NCBI RefSeq assembly: GCF_002009175.1
Contig: NZ_CP018047.1
Span: 3,038,001 to 3,102,000 of the forward strand
DNA length: 64,000 nt
Direction of reading: 5' to 3'
Source of the DNA: Streptomyces niveus
GTDB lineage: Bacteria; Actinomycetota; Actinomycetes; Streptomycetales; Streptomycetaceae
Part shown: positions 19,340 to 27,878 of the stretch, piece by piece
Position numbering within the stretch: position 1 is the stretch's first letter
Layout of the letters: every line of letters begins with the position of its first letter
Translations under genes and position numbers: made by a program
The notes under the pieces: generated by a model
What the model was told of the DNA's origin: nothing
Databases searched by the model: none
What the model saw: the letters and a program-made list of their open reading frames with translations, nothing else

Positions 19340-19549
19340 TCAGCGCTCAGAGGCGTAAGCCACGAAGCTCGCCCACGCGGTGGGTGCGAGGCCGAGGCGC
19401 GGCCCTTGGAGGTCCTTGGAGTCGCGGACGAGTACGGCGGTGGCGGTGGCGGCGACCTCGACGCAGTCGTTTCCACTGCTGCTGTCGCTGTAGCTGCTCT
19501 TGAACCACTTGAGCCCGGAGCCGTGCTCGGCATTGGTCTTACGGATCAT
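19340..19549 (-). CDS. DUF397 protein of a WhiJ-like cluster
   Basis: 69 residues with the DUF397 signature (WFKSSYSDSSSGNDCVEVA, VLVRDSKDLQGPRLGL, AWASFVAYA). The ATG overlaps the stop of the upstream XRE regulator (ATGA). Streptomyces genomes hold many such XRE-DUF397 pairs, where the small protein is thought to modulate the partner regulator; its molecular role is unsettled. Confidence 0.9.
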   Translation of the reverse strand: MIRKTNAEHGSGLKWFKSSYSDSSSGNDCVEVAATATAVLVRDSKDLQGPRLGLAPTAWASFVAYASER

Positions 19550-20421
19550 GTCTCCCCCAGCACTTGCTCAATGAAGGCCAACGACTCCCCCGGCGAGAGA
19601 GCCTGTGCCCGGATCATGCCATAGCGCAACTCCAGGATTCGGAGCTGTTTCGGGTCAGAAACAGGGCGCCCGTTGAACGCTCCTCCTGAGCGCCCAACAG
19701 CCGTTCCGTCGCCGAACTTCAGCACCTCAATGCCCCCGTCCAGCCCAGGGTGGGTCTCGCAGTTGAGCGGCATCACCTGTAGGGAAAGGTTCCGCAACTG
19801 CCCGATCTCCAGCAGCCGTTCGAGCTGGCCGCGCCACTCCATTCTGCCTCCGATCGGCCGTCGGAGAGCCGCCTCCTCCTGAACGAAGCTAAGAGAAGGT
19901 GCCGGTGATCGCTCGAAGATCGAGCGCCGAGCGATCCGGGCCGCCACACCTCGCTCCACCTCGTCCCGCGAGTAGGGAGGCTGCCGCGTCTCAAGCAGCA
20001 CACGTGCGTGCCCTTCTGTCTGCAACAGGCCATGGACGCCGTGGTGGGCGTATACGCCTACTTCGACAGCACGCGCCTCCAACCTGGCCAGATCCCGAAT
20101 CCTCTTCGGGTAGCGAACCTCCGCCACGTCCTGCTTCATCGCAGAGATCATGCCCTCCGCCCGCAAGACCTTGTCCGCCTTGTCCAGGTACTCCTGGCGG
20201 GGAATCCGCGTGCCCGACTCGACCTTGTAGACGAGGTCCTCGCCGTAGCCGATCGCCTGGCCGAACTCCGCCGCCCGCAGGCCGGCCGCCTCGCGCCGCA
20301 GCCGTAGCTGTCTGCCGACCGTCGCGACGACCGCCGCGCCCGATTCGTCGTCGGGGTCGACCTCCCAACCCGGCTCGTCCGTCTCGGTCCTGGGCTCCGT
20401 ACCGTCCGTGTCCACGCTCAC
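19546..20421 (-). CDS. WhiJ-like XRE regulator with DUF5753-type domain
   Basis: 291 residues from GTG at 20421, preceded by GGAGG about ten bases upstream; a longer frame to 20517 is less likely because it runs into the divergent gene's promoter. Helix-turn-helix at ~34-90 (VGRQLRLRREAAGLRAAEFG), then the large C-terminal domain (YAHHGVHGLLQTEGHARVLL) found in Streptomyces WhiJ-family regulators. Coupled to the DUF397 gene and divergent from a HATPase gene, the classic developmental/secondary-metabolism control arrangement. Target genes unknown. Confidence 0.88.
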   Translation of the reverse strand: MSVDTDGTEPRTETDEPGWEVDPDDESGAAVVATVGRQLRLRREAAGLRAAEFGQAIGYGEDLVYKVESGTRIPRQEYLDKADKVLRAEGMISAMKQDVAEVRYPKRIRDLARLEARAVEVGVYAHHGVHGLLQTEGHARVLLETRQPPYSRDEVERGVAARIARRSIFERSPAPSLSFVQEEAALRRPIGGRMEWRGQLERLLEIGQLRNLSLQVMPLNCETHPGLDGGIEVLKFGDGTAVGRSGGAFNGRPVSDPKQLRILELRYGMIRAQALSPGESLAFIEQVLGET

Positions 20422-20553
20422 CGCACACCCGCCTCCCTGGTACCGCTGTCCCCTCCGGACAGGTTGGACAGCACTGGACAAGCCCCGGACAGTCACCGTA
20501 CGTACCGGAGTCATCACTGGTCAGCGTATGCGTGGGCCGCCACGCTGAGTGAC

Positions 20554-21024
20554 GTGAACCAAGAAATCACCCAACTCGGTCTTTCGGACCGCCACTTCGG
20601 CGTACTCCTGTCACCCACGCCACGCGGCGCCCGTCTCGCCCGGCGGCTCACCACCGCGCATCTGCTCGCCTGGGACCTGCCGCCCCGGACGATCGAGGCG
20701 GCGGAACAGGTGACCGCCGAGCTGGCGACGAACGCGGCCACGCACGGCCGGCTGTCCGGGCGGGACTTCCTGCTGGAGCTGCGCAGGACGGACGACGGCC
20801 GGGTTCTCCGTATCGAGGTGACCGACACCCGAGGCGACCGCGTTCCCGGACTCAACCCCCAACTACCGCCCCCGGATGCCGAGTCGGGCAGAGGCCTGCT
20901 GCTGGTCGAGGTGCTGGCGGACCGATGGGGAGTGACACAGGGCCCGGTGCCGCGCAAGACGGTGTGGGCGGAACTGGACCTCGTACGGCCGGCCTCACCC
21001 CTGCGGGTGAATATGCCCAACTGA
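20554..21024 (+). CDS. HATPase anti-sigma-factor-like ATP-binding protein
   Basis: 156 residues from GTG at 20554; the start is uncertain because no good SD is seen, and an in-frame start at 20464 would overlap the divergent promoter. The GHKL fold is shown by the N-box ELATNAATHG (~56-65), DTRGDRVPGL (G1-like) and SGRGLLLVEVLADRWG (G2). This RsbW/SpoIIAB-like single-domain class is abundant in Streptomyces and accompanies WhiJ-type regulators. Kinase or sigma-binding activity cannot be told from sequence. Confidence 0.85.
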   Translation: MNQEITQLGLSDRHFGVLLSPTPRGARLARRLTTAHLLAWDLPPRTIEAAEQVTAELATNAATHGRLSGRDFLLELRRTDDGRVLRIEVTDTRGDRVPGLNPQLPPPDAESGRGLLLVEVLADRWGVTQGPVPRKTVWAELDLVRPASPLRVNMPN

Positions 21025-21118
21025 GCTACGACCAGGGCGGATTGTCTGCTTATGCTCAGCGAAGTCGAAGCCATGGCATGTGCCAGAGGCAAACTCCACT
21101 CACCCCACGGGAACCCGC

Positions 21119-22015
21119 ATGGTCAGCTCGCCCCATGAGGCGATGCATCGCATCTTTCAGGAGCATCCGGGGCTGTTCTCCCGCGTCTCCGAGGTGCTGG
21201 GTGTCACCTTCTCCCCGCCCACCTCGGTCACGATCCTGCCGACCGACCTCACCGAGTCCCGACCGGTGGAGCGCCGGGTGGACACGCTCCTGCGTCTGGA
21301 CACCGAGGACGACCAGCCCTTACTTCTCGCCGTCGAGGCACAGGGAAAGAAGGACTTGGACAAGCACGCCAGTTGGTCGTACTACCTGTCGTACCTGTAC
21401 GCGAAATACAGAGTGCCGCCGGTGCTCCTGGTCGTGTGCCAGGACCGCGCGACGGCGGAATGGGCGGCCCGCCCGGTGCATATCGGGCCCAGGCAGTGGG
21501 CGTCGCTCACGCTGCGCCCGCTCGTCGTGGGGCCGCACAACATGCCGCTGATCACGAACACGGCCGAGGCGCGCAAGGACCTGGCGCTTGCCACCCTTTC
21601 GGCGATCACACACGCCGACGATCCGGACATCGGTGCCATACTGAAATCGCTGTCCGCCGCACTGCGGGAGGCGCCGGAATCTCTCACCGGCCCGCTCGTC
21701 GAACTCACCGCACAGGGCATGGGTAAGCGCCCAGCCGCACAACAGTGGAGGAACCTGGTGGCCGTGGACCTTTCTTTCTACACCTCGTCGCTCTCGGAAG
21801 AGATCCGCGAAGAGGCGCGGACCAAAGCCCGGACCGAAGCCCGGGCCGAGACCCGGGCCGAGGACATCCTGCTGATCCTCGAGCAGCGCGGCATCGACAT
21901 CTCGGACGACGCTCGCGAGCGCGTCACGAGCTGCGAGGAGTCCGATTCCCTGAGGGAGTGGTTCCTGCGCTCCATCACCGCGTCCTCCGCCGAGGAGATC
22001 TTCGCGGGTGAGTAG
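21119..22015 (+). CDS. Rpn-like PD-(D/E)XK nuclease family protein, TTA codon
   Basis: 298 residues if started at ATG 21119 (MVSSPHEAMHRIFQEHPGLF); GTG 21080 is an alternative. Restriction-like core: RRVDTLLRLD, then LLLAVEAQGKKD, giving an Asp and a Glu-x-Gln motif with a following Lys, as in Rpn/YhgA-like and transposase-associated PD-(D/E)XK proteins. The C-terminal third is a charged coiled region with an EARTKARTEARAETRAED repeat and a LEQRGIDISDDARERV helix module. A Leu codon TTA at 21320-21322 implies dependence on the bldA tRNA. Function not established. Confidence 0.75.
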   Translation: MVSSPHEAMHRIFQEHPGLFSRVSEVLGVTFSPPTSVTILPTDLTESRPVERRVDTLLRLDTEDDQPLLLAVEAQGKKDLDKHASWSYYLSYLYAKYRVPPVLLVVCQDRATAEWAARPVHIGPRQWASLTLRPLVVGPHNMPLITNTAEARKDLALATLSAITHADDPDIGAILKSLSAALREAPESLTGPLVELTAQGMGKRPAAQQWRNLVAVDLSFYTSSLSEEIREEARTKARTEARAETRAEDILLILEQRGIDISDDARERVTSCEESDSLREWFLRSITASSAEEIFAGE

Positions 22016-22028
22016 TCCCGCCCCCCGA

Positions 22029-22058
22029 GATGGGCATGTGAGGATCCACATGCCCATC
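22029..22058 (+). promoter_or_regulatory. Hairpin spanning the start of the tail paralogue
   Basis: Perfect 12-bp stem GATGGGCATGTG / CACATGCCCATC with a 6-base loop, 14 bases after the upstream gene's stop. The second arm contains the candidate ATG at 22050, so the structure would occlude it in mRNA. It could instead be a terminator for the upstream gene. Confidence 0.55.
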
Positions 22059-22289
22059 GCTCTCTACACGTCCTTCATCGCGGAGGAGATCCGGGAAGAG
22101 GGCCGGGAACAGGGCCGGGCGGAGGGCCGGGCCAGAGACATCCTCCTCGTCCTGGAAACCCGAGGCATCGCGGTCTCCGACGACGTCCGGGAACGCATCG
22201 GCAGTTGCCGGGACTCCGTCCTCATGAAGTCATGGTTCGACCGCGCCGTCACGGCCGACTCCGCCGAGAAGATCTTCGAGACGACGTAG
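22050..22289 (+). pseudogene. Duplicated C-terminal fragment of the upstream Rpn-like gene
   Basis: 79 residues (MPIALYTSFIAEEIREEGRE...) that align along their length with the last ~80 residues of the gene at 21119-22015: FYTSSLSEEIREE versus LYTSFIAEEIREE, RGIDISDDARERV versus RGIAVSDDVRERI, SAEEIFAGE versus SAEKIFETT. The nuclease core is absent. Either a decayed tandem copy or a small gene encoding just the regulatory tail, reminiscent of internally initiated short forms known for Rpn proteins. GTG 22008 is an alternative start. Confidence 0.6.
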
Positions 22290-22601
22290 CCCACCCGGCG
22301 CGAGGGGCCTCGCGCTGCCCCCTCGGCCGGCCGGACAGAATCGACGGCCCAGTTGGGTGTTTGGCATCCGATATAGGAAAAAGCTGGGACTCCTGCCGCC
22401 CGAAGAATCTCAGCGCGGAAAAACGCTGGCCGGCGCGGCGATTCCCGTCGACTTCGCATGTGTATACGGACTTCGGACGCTTAGAACTCTCCGCCCTGGA
22501 CAGTAATGCGCTCAGACCGTGCGGTTCCTGAGGCAGTCGCCCGAGCCGTGCGGGGCTGCCGCGCCGGGCGTGATTCCCCGCAACCGAAGGGTTCCTCCAC
22601 T
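22290..22601 (+). other. Intergenic region upstream of the methyltransferase
   Basis: 312 bases without a supported gene. The part 22355-22470 is distinctly more AT-rich than its surroundings (GATATAGGAAAAAGC, GCGGAAAAACGC), fitting a promoter for the betaine synthesis gene. I cannot place -10 and -35 boxes with confidence. Confidence 0.4.
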
Positions 22602-24278
22602 GTGCCACCGGCTCAAGAGTTCGGCGACAACCCTGTTGGAGTACGAGAAACCGGGCACTACACAGAGGAGTACGTTCCCAGCTTCGTCGAGAAGTGGGAC
22701 TCGCTCATAGACTGGGAGAAGAGGGCGGAGAGCGAGGGAAATTTCTTCATCGACCTGCTGCGCAAGCGGGGAGTGAAGAGCGTGCTCGACGTCGCGACGG
22801 GGACCGGATTTCACTCCGTGCGGCTGCTGTCGGCCGGATTCGAGACAGTAAGCGCGGACGGCAGCGCGGAAATGCTGGCGATGGCCTTCGCGAACGGCAC
22901 CAAGCAGGGTGGTCATATCCTGCGCGTCGTACAGGCGGACTGGCGGTGGCTCAACAGGGACGTCCACGGCGAGTACGACGCCATCGTCTGCCTCGGCAAC
23001 TCATTCACGCATCTCTTCTCGGAGCGCGACCGGCGCAAGGCGTTGGCCGAATTCTACGCGATGCTCAAGCACGACGGAATCCTCGTTCTGGACCAGCGCA
23101 ATTACGATGCGATTCTGGACGCCGGGTACACGAGCAAGCACACGTATTACTACTGCGGTGACGACGTCACCGTGGAGCCGGAGTACGTCGACGAAGGTCT
23201 GTGCCGAATGCGGTACAGCTTCGCGGACGACTCGGTCTATCACCTCAATATGTTCCCGCTGCGCAAGGAGTACGCCCGTCGGCTCATGTCCGACGTGGGC
23301 TTTCAGCGCATCGAGACTTACGGCGACTTCCAGCACACCTACCGGGGCGAGGAGCCGGACTTTCTCGTGCATGTGGCAGAGAAGGAATATCGGATGGATG
23401 ACGCGGACGAAGCGCGATACTCCGGTGCGGTCAATACCGCCCGCAGTTACTACAACTCGTCCGACGCCGATACCTTCTACGCCACGGTGTGGGGCGGCGA
23501 GGACATCCATATCGGCCTCTACGAGAGCCCTGGGGAGCCCATCGCGGACGCCAGTGCCCGCACCGTCCGGCGGATGGCCTCGAAGCTGGAGCCGACGCTG
23601 ACACCGGAGTCCGTGGTGCTCGACCTCGGATCGGGCTACGGCGGTTCGGCACGGTATCTGGCTGAGACGTACGGCTGCCGGGTCCTCGCGCTCAACCTCA
23701 GCGAGGTGGAGAACCGGCGCCACAGGGAGCTGAACTCGGCCCGCGCTCTCACCGGCAGGATCGAGGTCGTGGACGGGTCCTTCGAGGACATCCCGTACCC
23801 GGACTCCTCGGTGGATGTCGTCTGGTCCCAGGACGCGTTCCTGCACAGCGGGAACCGCGTCCAGGTGCTGGCGGAGGTCGCACGGGTGCTGCGGCCCGGA
23901 GGCCGGCTCATCTTCACCGATCCGATGGCGGCGGACGGCTGCCCCGCCGGCGTCCTTCAGCCGATCCTCGACCGTATTCACCTGGACGACATGGGCTCGC
24001 CCGCCTTCTACACACGCGAGCTGACCCGGCTCGGCTTCTCCCCCGTCGACGGCGGCTTCGAGGAGCACCGCGGGCAACTGGTGACCCACTACGCGCGCGT
24101 CCTTGAGGAGACGGGGCGCCAGGAGGCCGAAGGGCTGGCCAGGAAGGTCAGCCACGACTACCTCGCCCAGATGAAGAAGGGCCTCGGCCACTGGATCGAC
24201 GGCGGCCGCGAGGAGCACATCACCTGGGGCGTCTTCCACTTCGAACTCGGGGACGACGGCGCCCCCCGGGCGGCGTGA
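22602..24278 (+). CDS. Fused glycine/sarcosine and sarcosine/dimethylglycine N-methyltransferase
   Basis: 558 residues from GTG 22602 (GAAGGG upstream; an ATG at 22506 is an alternative). Residues 1-270 are a GSMT: SFVEKWDSLIDWEKRAESEG and SAM motif VLDVATGTGFHSVRLL (61-76). Residues ~275-558 are an SDMT: FYATVWGGEDIHIGLYE, SAM motif VLDLGSGYGGSARYL (339-353) and TDPM at 439. Together they methylate glycine three times with SAM to give glycine betaine, an osmoprotectant. The fused form is known from halophilic actinomycetes such as Actinopolyspora. It stands alone here and is followed by a strong terminator. Confidence 0.9.
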   Translation: MPPAQEFGDNPVGVRETGHYTEEYVPSFVEKWDSLIDWEKRAESEGNFFIDLLRKRGVKSVLDVATGTGFHSVRLLSAGFETVSADGSAEMLAMAFANGTKQGGHILRVVQADWRWLNRDVHGEYDAIVCLGNSFTHLFSERDRRKALAEFYAMLKHDGILVLDQRNYDAILDAGYTSKHTYYYCGDDVTVEPEYVDEGLCRMRYSFADDSVYHLNMFPLRKEYARRLMSDVGFQRIETYGDFQHTYRGEEPDFLVHVAEKEYRMDDADEARYSGAVNTARSYYNSSDADTFYATVWGGEDIHIGLYESPGEPIADASARTVRRMASKLEPTLTPESVVLDLGSGYGGSARYLAETYGCRVLALNLSEVENRRHRELNSARALTGRIEVVDGSFEDIPYPDSSVDVVWSQDAFLHSGNRVQVLAEVARVLRPGGRLIFTDPMAADGCPAGVLQPILDRIHLDDMGSPAFYTRELTRLGFSPVDGGFEEHRGQLVTHYARVLEETGRQEAEGLARKVSHDYLAQMKKGLGHWIDGGREEHITWGVFHFELGDDGAPRAA

Positions 24279-24304
24279 ACTCGGAGTAGCCCGGCTCCGC
24301 GATC

Positions 24305-24333
24305 AGGGCCGGCCGCACCCCGCGGCCGGCCCT
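24305..24333 (+). terminator. Terminator after the betaine methyltransferase
   Basis: Perfect 12-bp stem AGGGCCGGCCGC / GCGGCCGGCCCT with a 5-base loop, 26 bases after the stop. Confidence 0.75.
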
Positions 24334-24409
24334 GTCTCGTGGGCGGGGACTGTCAGTGCCGTGTACCACCATGGGCTCCAGGAACAGCGCGCCCGAGAAG
24401 GAGACCGTG

Positions 24410-25274
24410 GTGGATGCGATCAAGGCCCTTGCCGACCCCGGCCTGCGGGAGGCGGCGCGGGAGAGGCTGGCCGCGCGGAGCGGCGCGGCGGTGGGGCCGC
24501 TGCTCGATGAGCTGCTGAGCGCGGACTCGCCCGTCCCGCACGGGCAGATCGAGTTCGTCCTGGCCAAGCGGATCGGACCGGTCGCCTTCGACGAGGTGCT
24601 GGCGGCGCTGGTCGCGGCCGGGGACGAGGAGTCACGCCGCCGCGTCAGCCGCGTGTTCGTCTCGTTGCACACGGTGGACCGCTACGTCGAGGCGCTGTCG
24701 CACCCGTCCGCCGGGGTACGGAAATCCGCCGCGTACGGAATCCAGGACGCCTGCTCGGTGGCCTTCGGCCGGAAGCCGAACCCTGACGTGGACTACGCCC
24801 TGGTGATCGACGCGTTGACTCCGCTGCTCGCCGATCCGGACCCGGACGTCGCCCAGCGGGCCGAGTGGGTGCTGCGCGGATGCTTTCCTCAACCCGCCCA
24901 TCGCGAACCTGGGCCACCGGGGCATCGAGAAGACCGCGAAGCAGGTGCCGAAGTGGCTGGAGCGCAGCGAGAATCCGCGGGAGGACCTGCCACGGGCCGC
25001 CGCCCTCATGGAGAGGGCCGGCACCGGCGGCGCCCTGTTCCGCAACCTCTACCGGGACTTCCTCGCCGAGTGCGCGCTGCTGATCGACAGCGACCATCTG
25101 CGCACCGGCCACAGCCTGTACGCGGAGGCCGCCGCCCTCTGGACAGAGGTGGCCGAACTCATCGCGACGGCGGGCGAGTCGGGCGACGCGAAGCCCGTCA
25201 CGCAGGCCGGCGCCGTCCTTCATGAACTCGCGCGCATCGAGCGCGAAGCGATGAAGGCACTCAGCAGGGTCTAG
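24410..25274 (+). pseudogene. HEAT-repeat-like protein, interrupted by a frameshift near 24878
   Basis: The first frame runs from GTG 24410 (SD AAGGAG six bases upstream; VDAIKALADPGLREAARERL) with helical repeats to AEWVLR. It then turns into Arg/Pro/Gly-rich nonsense. The +1 frame carries on as DAFLNPPIANLGHRGIEKTA, PKWLERSENPREDLPRAAAL and on to the stop at 25274. Removing one base around CGCGGATGC (24876-24880) would join them into one protein of about 287 residues. A true mutation, an assembly error or a programmed shift are all possible. Function unknown; alpha-helical repeats suggest a scaffold. Confidence 0.7.
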
Positions 25275-25293
25275 TGGCCGGCTGGGCAAGCGG

Positions 25294-25560
25294 TCAGCCC
25301 AGCCCCGGATCCGCCGGACCGGTATCCGGTACGAACACGCTCAGCCGGTACGTGGTCGGATACGTGAGCCGGCCGCACAGGGTGTCGATCCGAGCCGACT
25401 CCCAGTCGATCGGGTCGTCGGCGGCGCGGAGTTCACGGAGACGGGTCCGCCACTCCGACTGGTCCTGAGTCTCGAAGACCACTTCCCAGCGCCCGGCCTC
25501 GTTCCCCCGGTCACGCCCCCGCGTCTGCCGCTGCCGCTTTCTCTTCCGCTGTCCTGGCAC
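25294..25560 (-). CDS. Small hypothetical protein
   Basis: 88 residues. Very basic N-terminus (PGQRKRKRQRQTRGRDRG) followed by a globular-looking part (RWEVVFETQDQSEWRTRLRE, YRLSVFVPDTG). Its stop is 19 bases beyond the HEAT-like gene on the other strand (convergent). No family recognised. Confidence 0.55.
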   Translation of the reverse strand: MPGQRKRKRQRQTRGRDRGNEAGRWEVVFETQDQSEWRTRLRELRAADDPIDWESARIDTLCGRLTYPTTYRLSVFVPDTGPADPGLG

Positions 25561-25578
25561 CGCCCAAGCATGACCCGC

Positions 25579-26166
25579 TCAGCCCGGCCAAGTCGCCACA
25601 AGGTCGGCGTGGCTGGCGAAATTGGGGCCGGGGACCATGTCCTGGACCGGTCGGCCGTTGAGCCAGCAGATCTGGAAGGTGTCGCTCTCGGTGTCGAGCA
25701 GACAGCACACCCCGCCACTCGCGGCGGTGAGGCCGGTGAACACCTCTCTGACGGCCGCGGACCGCTCGAACATCCTGCTCATCCCCGAAGTGGCCGCGGT
25801 GAACTCCAGCCCGGCGTAGCCGGGGTGCTCCTCGGGCGCGAACCGCACCGTGAGGTAGATGTACCCGATCTGGACTCTCCCGAGTTCGTCGGGTTCGAGG
25901 TCACGGCCCTCCACGTACTCGCGCACCGCGTCGTCCACGCCGAACATGATCGAGGTGTCGAGTTCAAGCGTGCCGCCGGTGGAGCAATCGACCGGCTCGC
26001 TCTTGAAGTTGGACGTGAACGGGACGGAGAGCCGGCCCCCGCCGGGCAAGGTGAGCGCGAGAGGCGGCACTTGACCGGTGGGTGGCGCCAGTTCGGCGAG
26101 GGCGACCAGTGCCCGGTCGACGTTCTGAGCAGGCACGAATATCTCGAAGCCGTAGTCGAGCCCCAT
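25579..26166 (-). CDS. Hypothetical protein
   Basis: 195 residues from ATG (MGLDYGFEIFVPAQNVDRAL); a further 14 upstream codons are less likely. Balanced composition with VRFAPEEHPGYAGLEFTAAT and CCLLDTESDTFQICWLNGRP. From memory, Streptomyces have several proteins starting MGLDYG-E with an LTALAELAP-type helix; function unknown. It lies 18 bases before the small gene at 25294-25560 and probably forms an operon with it. Confidence 0.75.
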   Translation of the reverse strand: MGLDYGFEIFVPAQNVDRALVALAELAPPTGQVPPLALTLPGGGRLSVPFTSNFKSEPVDCSTGGTLELDTSIMFGVDDAVREYVEGRDLEPDELGRVQIGYIYLTVRFAPEEHPGYAGLEFTAATSGMSRMFERSAAVREVFTGLTAASGGVCCLLDTESDTFQICWLNGRPVQDMVPGPNFASHADLVATWPG

Positions 26167-26271
26167 ACGCCCCACCCCCTGTAGGTCGGACGAATCCTTC
26201 CATGACATCCCTGCCGGGGGCTCCTGGGTTTTCCCGGGCGCGGGCAGGCGAGCCGACCCCGGCCCACGGCT

Positions 26272-26940
26272 CTAACTGGTGACCGCGATGGCCGTCCCCA
26301 CGGACGTCGCCGCCACGGTCCGCATCACCGCCGTGTTCACCGCCTCGGCGCCCCAACTGCCCTGCTCCAGCTCCTTCGCGCGCTTGTAGACCTTGCCCGA
26401 CCACGGGATGGACCGGTGCAGGTTCGGCAGGGTGCCGCTCGCCGAGAGCAGTCCGATGAGAGCGGTCGTACGGGTATCGGGCTCCGCGCCGTCGATCAGG
26501 ACGGCGCGGACCTTCTCCATGAGGGCCTTCTTGTGCCCGGTGTCCGCGGCCTTCGTCGCGGTCGTACGGAACAGCCCCAGCGTCTTCTTGGTCTCCTGAC
26601 GCAGCATGCCCCGCTCGACAAGCCGGTCGAGCACGGTCTCCCGCAACCCGGTGCCGATCTCGATGAGGAGCGTCTGCACCCCTCGCTTCCGGTCGGCGAC
26701 CTTCTCATACGCGGCCCGGAGCACCGGATCCCCCGGCGGATCACCGGCGACGGCGTGCACTTTCAGACCGTTCAGCCCCTGGTCGTTCTCGTCCACCCTG
26801 ACGTACTTCCCGAGGCCCAGCTCCACGAGAACGGCGCCGCCCAGCGTGTAGTACAGCGTGCCCTCTCCCGCGATCGTCCCCGACTTGTCGTCGAACATCA
26901 GCAGCAGCAGGTCTTCGACGATGAGCATCTCGTTCCGCAT
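26272..26940 (-). CDS. GPP34 (GOLPH3/Vps74-like) family protein
   Basis: 222 residues from ATG (MRNEMLIVEDLLLLMFDDKS), preceded by GGAAGAG. The EDLLLLMFDDKSG start, TLYYTLGGAVLVELGLGKYV and ERGMLRQETKKTLGLF are the GPP34 pattern; in eukaryotes the family binds phosphatidylinositol-4-phosphate. Streptomyces carry many copies of unknown role, likely peripheral membrane binding. Single gene. Confidence 0.88.
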   Translation of the reverse strand: MRNEMLIVEDLLLLMFDDKSGTIAGEGTLYYTLGGAVLVELGLGKYVRVDENDQGLNGLKVHAVAGDPPGDPVLRAAYEKVADRKRGVQTLLIEIGTGLRETVLDRLVERGMLRQETKKTLGLFRTTATKAADTGHKKALMEKVRAVLIDGAEPDTRTTALIGLLSASGTLPNLHRSIPWSGKVYKRAKELEQGSWGAEAVNTAVMRTVAATSVGTAIAVTS

Positions 26941-27082
26941 GGTCTCTTCCAACCGTTGGCGTGGGGGGGGCGTCAGGAGCGGGCCCTGTGGCACCAAGCT
27001 AGGCCGGGACGAACTGTGAGAGCAGTGGCGGCTCGTCATCACTGTTCATGACAGATGTCATCCCCGGTGCCATCCGCCGCCC

Positions 27083-27556
27083 TCAGTGCCGGATCAGTCC
27101 ACCCACCGTGACCGGGGCGACGTGGCCGGTCGCCGGAAGGGTCCGCGCCAAGGTCAGGCCGATGTCGACCAGCGATGACCGGCCGAGGCCGGCGACGTCC
27201 GGAATCGGGGTCCAGACCGACTCGGCGATCTCGCCGTTCGGCTCGGGCCGGAGTCGGCCGCCGGCGATGCGGACCTGGTAGAAGACGCCGACGTTCTGAT
27301 GTTCCGGTCCGCCAGGGACGGCTCGTTCGGCTGCCGGGATGACCCTTGAGTCCACGCCCAGCAGGCGTTCGACCACCGCGTCGCAGCCCGTCTCCTCGGC
27401 GACCTCCCGGATCACCGCGTCGAACGGATCCTCCGCGTGCTCGACCCTGCCGCCCGGAAGGGTCCAGTTGCTCGCTCCGTTCTGCGGTACGTGACGGGCG
27501 AGCAGCACCCGCCCGTCCTCGATGCACACGGCGTACGCAGCCAGCCGGAGACTCAT
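27083..27556 (-). CDS. Nudix hydrolase
   Basis: 157 residues. Nudix box present: GGRVEHAEDPFDAVIREVAEETG (cut here), with REVAEETG metal ligands. It hydrolyses a nucleoside-diphosphate-linked substrate that cannot be predicted. About 140 bases upstream of the GPP34 gene and in the same direction; probably independent. Confidence 0.88.
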   Translation of the reverse strand: MSLRLAAYAVCIEDGRVLLARHVPQNGASNWTLPGGRVEHAEDPFDAVIREVAEETGCDAVVERLLGVDSRVIPAAERAVPGGPEHQNVGVFYQVRIAGGRLRPEPNGEIAESVWTPIPDVAGLGRSSLVDIGLTLARTLPATGHVAPVTVGGLIRH

Positions 27557-27878
27557 CCGGAAACTCCCTACTGGGCGCGGTCTCGACCGGATCGCGGAAG
27601 ACCGGATCGCGGTGGGCCACGACCCGGTGAGCCTCGACCCGGTCGGCCGGGACGTGGTCGCCCGCGACGTAAAGAACCTTCAATGACTTGGAGAGAAGAA
27701 ACCTTCCCAACCTCACCAACCTCCGTCACCCGCATGGGTGAACTCGTGCAACTGGGCTGGATTTCGTACGGGTTGGCGGGCATATGCTCGCGGCGACAGC
27801 TCAATACAGACAGCGGCCCCCGGCCGGGACTGGCATCCCGAACGAGGGCCTCACCACCAAGGAAGCAAGACCTTCCCA
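27557..27878. other. Divergent intergenic region
   Basis: 322 bases between the leftward Nudix gene and the rightward winged-helix gene. Contains a direct repeat GACCGGATCGCGG at 27585-27597 and 27600-27612 (15-base period) and related GACCCGGT elements to about 27640. The open frames here are Pro/Arg/Gly-rich and not credible genes. Promoters for both neighbours must lie here but were not resolved. Confidence 0.4.

Noticed and set aside
22506..22601. N-terminal extension of the betaine methyltransferase to ATG 22506
   Set aside because: The extra 32 residues (Arg/Ala-rich) are not family-like and an SD is better placed for GTG 22602, though not decisively.
27585..27640. Short direct repeats as a possible CRISPR or iteron array
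   Set aside because: Only two exact 13-base copies with a 2-base gap; no spacers and no replication genes nearby.
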